Origin: Synergistaceae bacterium
GTDB lineage: Bacteria > Synergistota > Synergistia > Synergistales > Synergistaceae
Assembly (NCBI GenBank): GCA_012728505.1
Contig: JAAYEY010000134.1
Location: 1-10,149, forward strand
Direction: 5' to 3'
DNA length: 10,149 bases
Shown here: positions 1 to 5,842 of the stretch, piece by piece
Position numbering within the stretch: position 1 is the stretch's first letter
Layout of the letters: every line of letters begins with the position of its first letter
Notes under the pieces: generated by a model
Database searches by the model: none
The model's input: the letters and a program-made list of their open reading frames with translations, nothing else
What the model was told of the DNA's origin: nothing
Made by a program: the position numbers and the translations under genes

Positions 1-660
1 GGTGTCCTTATAGACGACCTTGTAACAAAGGGAACCAATGAACCGTATAGGATGCTGACAAGCAGATGCGAATACAGGATCCTCCTACGACATGACAATG
101 CAGACATCAGACTCTCTCCTTCAGGAAGGGAGATAGGCCTTTTAAAAGACAGAGAATGGGAAGTTCTTCAAAATAGGTGGAAAGGTATTGAGGTAGAGAC
201 TGACAGAATAAAGAAAATTAAGATTCCGGCTACTGAAAAAACAAATCAGACCCTGCGAGGTGCTAACTCTTCTCCCCTTTCGGAGGCAATCCCGGCAATA
301 GATCTTCTTAAAAGACCAGAGATAAACTGGGAAGTTTTTTCAGAGTTGACCCAGAGCTATCTTGAAAAAGAACTTGGGGAGAGGATATCTGTATCTTTTA
401 AATACGAGGGCTATGTCGACAGACAAATGCGACAGGTCGAAAAATTTCGCCGTATGGAGATCCTCAAATTTCCCGAAGATTTCAGGTTCAACGAGGTAAT
501 CGGCCTCTCCGCAGAAGGAAAACAAAAACTTAGAAAATTTATGCCTATCACGCTGGGTCAGGCCTCAAGGATCTCAGGCATTCCTCCTACGGATATACAG
601 CTTTTATGGGTTGCGATAGAACATAAAAGACGATCAAAAGGTGGGGCTTCGGATGTATGA
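1..660 (+). CDS. mnmG: MnmG (GidA) tRNA uridine-5-carboxymethylaminomethyl modification enzyme, C-terminal part (5' truncated by window)
   Basis: The reading frame is open from base 1 and gives 219 residues before a TGA stop; the family is usually about 620-630 residues, so roughly the last third is present. It begins with the family signature GVLIDDLVTKGTNEPYRM followed by TSRCEYR and DNADIRL, part of the FAD-enzyme core. The C-terminal helical domain follows, with YEGYVDRQ (about residue 138 of the visible part) and the hallmark LGQASRISGIPPTDIQLL near the end. In this family MnmG acts with the GTPase MnmE to install the (carboxymethyl)aminomethyl group on wobble U34 of certain tRNAs, in the cytoplasm. 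The usual TSRAEYR motif here reads TSRCEYR, a minor change. The last codons overlap the following DUF721 gene, suggesting a shared transcript and coupled translation. The FAD-binding N-terminus lies outside the window. Confidence 0.97.
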   Translation, partial: GVLIDDLVTKGTNEPYRMLTSRCEYRILLRHDNADIRLSPSGREIGLLKDREWEVLQNRWKGIEVETDRIKKIKIPATEKTNQTLRGANSSPLSEAIPAIDLLKRPEINWEVFSELTQSYLEKELGERISVSFKYEGYVDRQMRQVEKFRRMEILKFPEDFRFNEVIGLSAEGKQKLRKFMPITLGQASRISGIPPTDIQLLWVAIEHKRRSKGGASDV

Positions 661-1138
661 CATAAAGAAAACAGATGAAATACTACGAGGTAAAGTTCCT
701 CCCAGCATAAAGATTAGCCTCAAGCTAGCAGAGTTGGAAAAAGATTGGCAGAATGTCGTAGGTAAAGCAGCTGCAGAAAGAAGCTCGCCAGTTTCATGTG
801 AGTTTTCCGAAGAAGGCCTGTCTATAACAATCAACGTAGATTCTCCCGGGGTGCTGCCTGCGCTGAAATCAAGGAAGCCTATGATATCAAGATCAATAAG
901 TAAATATTTGAATGTAAAAATTATAAAACTGGATATAAAAGTAGGAAAAATTAAGAAGCTATCTTCCGCAAAAGACCCGCTCCCTGATTATCTCCGACGG
1001 CCCCCCGTGGTTATTTCAGAGAGGTCTCTTCAGAAAAACATACAAGAGATAGGTACAGATGTTCTTGATGAAGAACTTGCGGAGTGTCTTGCAAAACTTA
1101 AGACAGTAGTTGAAAAACTTAACTCGAGAAAAAAATAA
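653..1138 (+). CDS. DciA-like DUF721 protein (probable replicative helicase loader/operator)
   Basis: This 161-residue protein has the DUF721 (DciA) layout: an N-terminal leader, then W32-QNVVGKAAAERSSPV, a strand-rich stretch with a small hydrophobic core (LSITINVDSPGV), and a segment ending KYLNVKIIKLDIKVGKI. A charged, less conserved tail follows. DciA proteins of this family interact with the replicative helicase DnaB in bacteria lacking DnaC/DnaI; applying that role here is inference from family membership. I chose ATG 653 because an AGGTGGGG ribosome-binding site (639-646) sits 6 bases upstream. The alternative GTG at 641 lies inside that site. The start overlaps the mnmG stop by 8 bases, so translation is probably coupled. 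DUF721 genes often sit near gyrB or recF, but here the next gene is unrelated and lies 380 bases away. Confidence 0.85.
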   Translation: MYDIKKTDEILRGKVPPSIKISLKLAELEKDWQNVVGKAAAERSSPVSCEFSEEGLSITINVDSPGVLPALKSRKPMISRSISKYLNVKIIKLDIKVGKIKKLSSAKDPLPDYLRRPPVVISERSLQKNIQEIGTDVLDEELAECLAKLKTVVEKLNSRKK

Positions 1139-1170
1139 CCTAATTTTCATTAGGGATAATGTTTTGTGCA

Positions 1171-1210
1171 ATAATCCGCATTTTTACTACATTGTAAAAA
1201 TGCGGATTGT
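1171..1210. repeat. Long perfect inverted repeat (hairpin)
   Basis: Arms of 15 bases, AATCCGCATTTTTAC (1173-1187) and its exact reverse complement (1194-1208), flank a 6-base loop TACATT. An extra A-T pair beyond one T-G wobble extends the stem to 1171/1210. There is no T-run directly after the stem on either strand, so it is not a classic intrinsic terminator, although the stem carries its own T5/A5 block. It may be a transcript-stabilising 3' hairpin for the mnmG-DciA message, or part of a small RNA. Confidence 0.7.
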
Positions 1211-1279
1211 AGACGAAAATGAAGCGAAATATAAAAACAAATGATATCATTAAGCCAACAAAGACATTCTAACTTCAAC

Positions 1280-1306
1280 GGGGAGACTAGACGGCCCCTC
1301 TTTTTT
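1280..1306 (+). terminator. Possible weak terminator-like element
   Basis: GGGG (1280-1283) can pair with CCCC (1295-1298), followed immediately by TC and a T6 run, then more T-rich sequence. The stem is only about 4 GC pairs, so this is weaker than the other terminators in the window. It lies 140 bases after the DciA-like stop and could end that transcript or an upstream leader RNA. Confidence 0.35.
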
Positions 1307-1353
1307 ATTTATTTGGAATAGAATAAAGCAGGTAGGCTATATGTATATTAGAA

Positions 1354-1390
1354 TATTAACATTTATAAATATACACATTAAATGTTAGTA
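1354..1390. promoter_or_regulatory. AT-rich dyad, possible operator upstream of binding-protein gene
   Basis: TAACATTTA (1357-1365) and its exact reverse complement TAAATGTTA (1379-1387) are separated by 13 bases. With one T-G mismatch the symmetry extends to 1354/1390. It lies about 130 bases before the ATG at 1521 in the most AT-rich part of the gap, among several TATA-like hexamers, so it is in the right place for a repressor site. It does not match a Fur box that I recognise. A regulatory role is inference. Confidence 0.4.
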
Positions 1391-1397
1391 ACTTTTC

Positions 1398-1438
1398 CCT
1401 GTTGTCCACTGTTTCAACTAAGTAAAAGATGAAACAGG
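1398..1438 (+). promoter_or_regulatory. Leader hairpin with two competing left arms
   Basis: CTGTTTCA (1409-1416) pairs perfectly with TGAAACAG (1430-1437) across a 13-base loop. An alternative left arm, CCTGTT (1398-1403), can pair with AACAGG (1433-1438), which overlaps the same right arm. Only one pairing can form at a time. A Shine-Dalgarno-like AGGAGG (1436-1441) overlaps the right arm, but no start codon with a real reading frame follows it. This could be leader structure of the binding-protein message; no known riboswitch class is recognised. Confidence 0.35.
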
Positions 1439-1520
1439 AGGCATTTTAGGCTAAGAAAACAGAGTTGGTCACAAAGATATTCACATATTGTGGATAAAAT
1501 GTCTTAAGGGAGGTGAGATT

Positions 1521-2483
1521 ATGTTGCAAAATTGTTTTTCTAAGGCCAGCAAGTATAAAAAGATCATATTTTCCTTTGCATTGATCCTTATCTTTATTTT
1601 TATAAGCTGCGAAGAAGTACAGGCTTCCAAACCTCTAGTAATAATAGATGACATGCAAAGAAAAGTAGGGCTTCCCCTTCCGGCGGTCAGGATAGTATCG
1701 CTGAGTGATTCTCATACTGAAAACCTTGTCGCGATAAGAGCTGTTAGGCAGCTTGTTGGAGTCAAATTCTCGGCTGATAGTAAATGGGTACTTAAAAATA
1801 TTCCAAGGCTTTCTAGGTATCCTACAGTAGAACAGATAGCAAAACTCAAACCCGATATAGTTATATTGGATGTTGACTGGGCAAACAAAAACAAAGGCCT
1901 TCTCAAAGAGCTTGATAAAGCAAAAATTAGTTATGCCGTACTTTACAGACCCAAATGGGCTGTGCTGGCACAATACCTTGAAAAACTGGGAACTCTTACA
2001 GGAAGGTCGAAAGAGGCAGCACAGACACTGCTTATTTCGGAGAAGTCCCTCAATAAAAGTGAGCTCAGATCGGCAAAAGCGGAAAAACTAAAGGTTTTTG
2101 TCGTTGCAGGAGCCGATTTTTCTACATGTGCCGCCGATTCTTGGGGGGCGAGGCTTATCGCTGCGACTGGCGCTAAAGTATTGACAGATACCCGTGGCAC
2201 AAAGATCCAAGATTTTCCATGGTATATATTTTACGGTCCGGACAAACTTACGAGTGAAGGAAAGAATGCAGACGTAATAATAACACTCAAAAATACTCGA
2301 AGGGGCGCATCCTCTCTCTCTAGAGAAGCCATAATTAAGGACCCCAGATTTAAAAATATCCCCGCAGTAAAAAATGGGAGAGTATGGGAAATGGAAGAGT
2401 CAGACCTTATGTTGCCATCTCTTGCAAGATTGGACTCATCCCTTTTAAAATGCTGGCAGCTTATTGGCTACCAAAATAAATAA
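1521..2483 (+). CDS. Periplasmic substrate-binding protein, BtuF/FhuD/FepB type (ABC transporter, PF01497-like)
   Basis: This 320-residue protein has an N-terminal export signal: lysines at 11-14, a hydrophobic core at about 15-29, then C30 and VQA at 33-35. Cleavage could be by signal peptidase I after A35, or lipidation at C30; the lipobox FISC is atypical at its first position. The mature part starts with VIIDDMQRKVGLP, then RIVSLSDSHTENL (57-69), the usual first strand and helix of cobalamin/ferric-siderophore binding proteins, and TVEQIAKLKPDIVI (102-115). The C-terminal lobe contains DSWGARLIAATGAKVL, DVIITL and IPAVKNGRVWEM. Such proteins deliver cobalamin, haem or iron chelates to an ABC importer, but the ligand cannot be read from sequence. 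No permease or ATPase gene lies beside it. ATG 1521 is chosen over TTG 1488 because AGGGAGGTGAG (1507-1517) is an excellent ribosome-binding site for it. Confidence 0.88.
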   Translation: MLQNCFSKASKYKKIIFSFALILIFIFISCEEVQASKPLVIIDDMQRKVGLPLPAVRIVSLSDSHTENLVAIRAVRQLVGVKFSADSKWVLKNIPRLSRYPTVEQIAKLKPDIVILDVDWANKNKGLLKELDKAKISYAVLYRPKWAVLAQYLEKLGTLTGRSKEAAQTLLISEKSLNKSELRSAKAEKLKVFVVAGADFSTCAADSWGARLIAATGAKVLTDTRGTKIQDFPWYIFYGPDKLTSEGKNADVIITLKNTRRGASSLSREAIIKDPRFKNIPAVKNGRVWEMEESDLMLPSLARLDSSLLKCWQLIGYQNK

Positions 2484-2487
2484 TAAC

Positions 2488-2523
2488 ATAGGGACCGGGG
2501 TGCAATAGCCGGTCCCTGTTTTT
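2488..2523. terminator. Intrinsic terminator, shared by convergent genes
   Basis: GGGACCGG (2491-2498) pairs perfectly with CCGGTCCC (2509-2516) across a 10-base loop. On the plus strand it is followed by TGTTTTTA, giving a good U-rich tail for the binding-protein message. The complementary strand has a weaker T-rich tail, so it may also help end the opposing cupin transcript, whose stop is at 2522. Confidence 0.9.
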
Positions 2524-2881
2524 AATCAGACTCCATCTCTTTTTTTGCTATCGCTGCGCCAAGGACCAGCTTTTCTTTGCCGGTATTGAGGATACTGTGG
2601 GATTTTCCCAGCCTGCAAAGAAAGACGTCTCCCGGCGAGGCTATAAAGTCTTCTCCCTCTTCTGTGTAAAGCCCTATTCCGGACATAATAAAATAGACTT
2701 CTTCTGTTCCGTCATGTTTATGATAGCTAACAGAGGCACCTGGATCTAACTCAAGCCTCGTAGCCATAATAAAAATTCCATTTTGATCCGGTATTGATAC
2801 AGGAAAGGTGTCAGCCTCCCCAAGGCCGCACCCACCGAGTTTGTTTCTTCTGACGGGTTCTGAACTGTTTTTAAGGACCAT
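2522..2881 (-). CDS. Small single-domain cupin protein
   Basis: This 119-residue protein is a single cupin barrel. Motif 1 is G48-ASVSY-H54-K-H56-DGTE-E61-VYFIMS-G68, matching G(X)5HXH(X)4E(X)6G. Motif 2 is G84-DVFLC-R-L-G-KS-H95-SIL-N99, matching G(X)5PXG(X)2H(X)3N except that the usual proline is R90. The four expected metal ligands (H54, H56, E61, H95) are all present, so it probably binds a divalent metal. Cupins of this size range from enzymes to sugar-binding and sensory proteins, so the substrate is unknown. No signal peptide is seen, so it should be cytoplasmic. The start is ATG 2881, with GGGAGG 10 bases upstream; a TTG at 2902 precedes that site and is unlikely. It stands alone, convergent with the binding-protein gene. 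Confidence 0.85.
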   Translation of the reverse strand: MVLKNSSEPVRRNKLGGCGLGEADTFPVSIPDQNGIFIMATRLELDPGASVSYHKHDGTEEVYFIMSGIGLYTEEGEDFIASPGDVFLCRLGKSHSILNTGKEKLVLGAAIAKKEMESD

Positions 2882-3487
2882 CTTCTTTATACCTCCCTGC
2901 AAATAGAACTGTTTTTATTTTATATCTCCTACTGTCTTTCCCGCATGGTTCTGAACGAAACCAGTGGCTTCAAAATTTAAAGACGCTAGAACTCCGATCT
3001 TGGAACGCACTCGAAATAGTTCGGCACGGTGGTGTTTTATATTATATATTAGCTCAGAGTGCGGTTTATTTGAATACTTTGGACTCTGTTTCTTTCTCTC
3101 TTGCAAAAATACAGATGTTATATTAGCGAAAAGCGGTGATAAAAGGAGTTTAAAAGAGCTAGTAGCCATAGACCATAGTTGACCATAAAACTGAAGAATG
3201 ATATTCAGAAGAAATATTGGAGAACGACCGAGACCAATCACGTAGTTTTAAGGAAAGAATTATCAAAGTTGGATGTTAGAATAAAGAGAAGAATGCCATT
3301 CTGTTTATTAAGGAAGAACAGTGACAGACTTCCTACAGACAGGTAAAGACCTTGTTAAAGGTGTAAGGTTGATGCCAACTCTCATTTAACATCTTTTGCC
3401 GATATTTTTTTGCGGAAGAAATACCTGAGGCAAGAGTGCGGAACGATTAAAAAACAAACTATACGTCAGAAAAGGACGCTGATAAAA
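2882..3487. other. 600-base divergent gap without a convincing gene
   Basis: This stretch lies between the 5' ends of the cupin (-) and DUF362 (+) genes, so it must hold their promoters. Open frames on both strands (up to 108 codons on minus, 2915-3241) lack ribosome-binding sites and recognisable domains and have protein-unlike composition. A small inverted repeat AGGAAG (3311-3316) / CTTCCT (3329-3334) is present. I see no tRNA, transposase motif or terminal inverted repeats. It may be a decayed gene, but no parent family can be named. Confidence 0.55.
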
Positions 3488-4603
3488 ATGGAGAAAGCCA
3501 AGGTATATTTTACAAATTTAAGGACAACACCGGATAAAAATATCCTGCAGAAACTTGACATGCTTGTAAGAAAAGCTGGGATTGAAGAAATCAACTTTAA
3601 AAAACAGTATGTTGCACTGAAACTCCATCTTGGGGAACCAGGCAACCTAGCCTATCTCAGGCCTAACTATTCAAAAGTTATAGCAGATCTGGTGAAAGAA
3701 CTTGAGGGCAAACCCTTTCTCACAGACAGCAACACTCTGTATGTAGGAAGAAGAAAGGATGCCCTTGAACATCTGGATGCTGCATATGAGAATGGCTATA
3801 ACCCCTTCTGTACTGGGTGTCAGGTGATAATCGCAGATGGACTGAAAGGCTCTGACGAGGTATTTGTTCCTGTCCCCGGAGGAGAATTTGTAAAAGAGGC
3901 CAAAATCGGCAGAGCTGTTATGGATGCGGATATAGTGATCTCAATCTCACATTTTAAAGGACATGAGCTGAGTGGCTTTGGAGGTGCAATAAAAAATATC
4001 GGCATGGGTTGTGGTTCTAGGGCGGGTAAGATGGAGATGCACAGCACCGGGAAGCCGAAAGTAAAATTATCCAGATGCAGATCTTGCAGAAAATGTGCTG
4101 AGGGTTGTGCCCATGAGGCGATAACATTTAGAGAAGAAGGCAAGGCTTTGATTGACATGTCGTTATGTGTGGGATGCGGGCGCTGTCTTTCACTGTGTCC
4201 TTTTGACGCGATAAGCCCGGCAGATTATGAATCGAACGAAGTTATGTGCAAAAAAATGGCGGAGTATACAAAAGCCGTACTTAACGGCAGGCCAAATTTT
4301 CACATAAGCTTCGTTATCGACGTTTCGCCTTACTGTGACTGTCATGTGGAAAACGACCTGCCTGTGATTCCCGATGTTGGAATCTTTGCATCAAATGATC
4401 CCGTTGCTTTGGATCAGGCTTGTGCAGAAGCTGTTATGAAAGCTCCTGTTATACCAGGAAGCCTGCTTGAAGAAAAATTAAGAGAAGGTAAAAAGGATGA
4501 TCATTTCCATACTATACACCCCGATACCCATTGGCAGACGACTCTTGAACACTGTGAAAAAATAGGGATAGGTACGAGAAGGTACGAGCTTATCGAGGTA
4601 TAG
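3488..4603 (+). CDS. DUF362 iron-sulfur protein with two [4Fe-4S] ferredoxin motifs
   Basis: This 371-residue protein carries a DUF362 domain interrupted by a bacterial-type ferredoxin insert. The DUF362 part shows YVALKLHLGEPGN (41-53), then DADIVISISHFKGHELSGFG (146-165) and AIKNIGMGCGSRAGKMEMH. The ferredoxin insert has two cysteine quartets: C197-x2-C200-x2-C203-x3-C207 and C227-x2-C230-x2-C233-x3-C237, the second followed by PFDAI, as in 2[4Fe-4S] ferredoxins. The C-terminal half returns to DUF362 with ASNDPVALDQA (301-311). Electron transfer in the cytoplasm is the likely general role, typical of anaerobes; the reaction is unknown. No signal peptide is present. I chose ATG 3488, where AAGGA (3472-3476) lies 11 bases upstream and the family's N-terminus (AKVYFTNLR) begins; an upstream extension to 3410 reads as a basic, non-homologous leader. 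It stands alone and converges closely with the next gene. Confidence 0.9.
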   Translation: MEKAKVYFTNLRTTPDKNILQKLDMLVRKAGIEEINFKKQYVALKLHLGEPGNLAYLRPNYSKVIADLVKELEGKPFLTDSNTLYVGRRKDALEHLDAAYENGYNPFCTGCQVIIADGLKGSDEVFVPVPGGEFVKEAKIGRAVMDADIVISISHFKGHELSGFGGAIKNIGMGCGSRAGKMEMHSTGKPKVKLSRCRSCRKCAEGCAHEAITFREEGKALIDMSLCVGCGRCLSLCPFDAISPADYESNEVMCKKMAEYTKAVLNGRPNFHISFVIDVSPYCDCHVENDLPVIPDVGIFASNDPVALDQACAEAVMKAPVIPGSLLEEKLREGKKDDHFHTIHPDTHWQTTLEHCEKIGIGTRRYELIEV

Positions 4604-4616
4604 TCAAAAGATAATG

Positions 4617-5762
4617 TTATAGCAGTGAATCATCACATTCTTTAAGATAGCGCGCACGATAGAGACCAAAGATCATAACGAAAAGGACCAGAATGAGAGG
4701 GCCTAGGAAGATTCCTAAGAAACCCCATTTTATTACCCCTCCAAACAGTCCCAGTATCACGAGCAGTGTGGGTATATCTTCGCCCTTGTCTTTGCCGCTC
4801 TTGCCGCCGCTTATCAAGAATGGGCGCAGTAGGTTATCGATGGTTCCTACTATAATAGATCCCCATGCAATCAAGATAACGCCGCCCTTTATGTCACCGG
4901 AGAGGATGAGGTAGATACCTCCCGGTATCCACACAAGTGCTGTCCCTGCGGGGAACAAGCCGAAGAAAAACATCAGCATTCCGAAGAAAGCGGGATTGCT
5001 TAGTCCGACAAACCACCATCCGAGACCCCCAAGCAGAGCCTGTACGGCAACAGTGAGTAGGATACCAAAGATGACTGAGTTCAGAAGTTTTTTTGTTTGG
5101 GCGAAAAACATCTCTTTTTCTTCTGTTGATAACGGCGTGACACTTTTTATATAGTCGACAATCTTATCTCCATCTCTGATGAAGAAGAAGGAGATCATCG
5201 GGACTAATATCATTTCCATTAAAAACGAAGAGGCGCCTTGTATAAGGTATTTTGAGATATCTGTCAGATTTCCTCCAACCCATTGTGCGGTTTTCTGGAC
5301 AGAATCCTTTACAGCCTCGGAATCCATGAGAAAGTTATAGAAGTGGCCTTTGAGCCATTCGGGCAGCCATATAGGTGTAAGGTGCGGCGTAAGCTGAGCG
5401 AGATCGGTGTTCTGATTTATTTTATTTCTCGCTAGGAAAGCAGCTATGGTATCGATGATTTTAGAAGTCTCGCTTCCGAGAGACGCGAAAATGTAAATGA
5501 GCGGTATTATGAAAACAACTGCCATAAGAGAGAGTGTGACGGCGGCAGAAAGACCCCGGTAGCGTCCGCGGGTCAGCTCCATTATACGTTTGTAGACAGG
5601 CTTAAATATAAAAGAGAGCATTCCTGCCCACATGAGAGCTTTTACAAGAGGATGAGTCACCTGCCAGGCAAGAAAGGCAAAAAAAGCCATGAAAAAAACA
5701 AAAGCAACCCGGTCACCTTGGCAAAGATCCTTTCTTTTAGAAATTTCTGAGTTTAAATTCAA
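4617..5762 (-). CDS. AI-2E/PerM family (UPF0118) membrane transporter
   Basis: This 381-residue polytopic protein has two closely spaced N-terminal hydrophobic helices (about 19-35 and 38-55), another at 72-92, a soluble loop, then a cluster of helices from about 180 to the end. Family landmarks are visible: the FFFIRDGDKI segment, LLGGLGWWFVGLSNPAFFGMLMFFFGLFPAGTALVWIPG, IDNLLRPFLISG, and the final GFLGIFLGPL. Members have been linked to autoinducer-2 export, Na+/H+ antiport or general permease function, and the substrate here is not readable. A lysine/glycine-rich loop GGKSGKDKGED sits between the last helices. The start is TTG 5762, because a GAGGAG site lies about 10 bases upstream and the next in-frame Met falls inside the first membrane helix. 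It is divergent from ftsZ and converges with the DUF362 gene with 13 bases between stop codons. Confidence 0.9.
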   Translation of the reverse strand: MNLNSEISKRKDLCQGDRVAFVFFMAFFAFLAWQVTHPLVKALMWAGMLSFIFKPVYKRIMELTRGRYRGLSAAVTLSLMAVVFIIPLIYIFASLGSETSKIIDTIAAFLARNKINQNTDLAQLTPHLTPIWLPEWLKGHFYNFLMDSEAVKDSVQKTAQWVGGNLTDISKYLIQGASSFLMEMILVPMISFFFIRDGDKIVDYIKSVTPLSTEEKEMFFAQTKKLLNSVIFGILLTVAVQALLGGLGWWFVGLSNPAFFGMLMFFFGLFPAGTALVWIPGGIYLILSGDIKGGVILIAWGSIIVGTIDNLLRPFLISGGKSGKDKGEDIPTLLVILGLFGGVIKWGFLGIFLGPLILVLFVMIFGLYRARYLKECDDSLL

Positions 5763-5781
5763 CCGTGTGTCTCTCCTCTGT

Positions 5782-5789
5782 TGTATAAT
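5782..5789 (+). promoter_or_regulatory. Candidate -10 element for ftsZ
   Basis: TGTATAAT carries a perfect TATAAT hexamer (5784-5789) about 54 bases before the ftsZ start. A weak TTCAAC (5758-5763) lies 20 bases upstream, longer than the usual 17-base spacer. It is mirrored by an identical element on the other strand at 5808-5815. Confidence 0.4.
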
Positions 5790-5807
5790 GGTCTAGGAAA
5801 TGTCCAG

Positions 5808-5815
5808 ATTATACA
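5808..5815 (-). promoter_or_regulatory. Candidate -10 element for the AI-2E/PerM-like gene
   Basis: Read on the minus strand this is TGTATAAT, with the TATAAT hexamer at 5813-5808, about 46 bases before the TTG start at 5762. A weak TTCACC (5839-5834) lies 20 bases upstream. It faces the plus-strand element at 5782-5789, forming an 8-base inverted repeat with an 18-base spacer. Confidence 0.4.
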
Positions 5816-5842
5816 TCAATAATAAACGGGAGTGGTGAACAA

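Larger units (their letters stand above)
1139..1520. other. Gene-free 380-base region with several dyad symmetries
   Basis: No convincing gene lies between the DciA-like stop and the ATG at 1521. The stretch is AT-rich and holds, in order: a short 6-bp hairpin directly after the stop codon (CCTAAT 1139-1144 / ATTAGG 1149-1154); a long perfect hairpin at 1171-1210; a perfect 12-base palindrome AATGATATCATT (1240-1251); a GC-rich patch followed by a T-run (1280-1306); an AT-rich dyad at 1354-1390; and a hairpin at 1409-1437. Several TATAAT-like hexamers occur (for example TATATT 1344-1349), but none pairs with a good -35. I do not recognise a known riboswitch; in particular I see no B12 box. 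The region could contain the end of the mnmG transcript and the promoter and leader of the binding-protein gene. Confidence 0.6.

Noticed and set aside
634..834. Minus-strand open frame across the mnmG-DciA junction
   Set aside because: Antisense shadow of two well-supported genes with no start signals.
1219..1272. Possible 17-codon small ORF starting at ATG 1219
   Set aside because: No ribosome-binding site upstream and lysine/isoleucine-rich content expected from AT-rich DNA.
1398..1520. Cobalamin riboswitch upstream of the BtuF-like gene
   Set aside because: Expected from the gene type, but the conserved B12 box and core helices are absent; only generic hairpins are seen.
2915..3241. 108-codon minus-strand frame and an overlapping 72-codon plus-strand frame in the cupin-DUF362 gap
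   Set aside because: Neither has a ribosome-binding site or recognisable domain, and they overlap each other; composition is not protein-like.
4571..4588. Short direct repeat of GGTACGAG
   Set aside because: Two 8-base copies inside the DUF362 coding end; too short to be meaningful.
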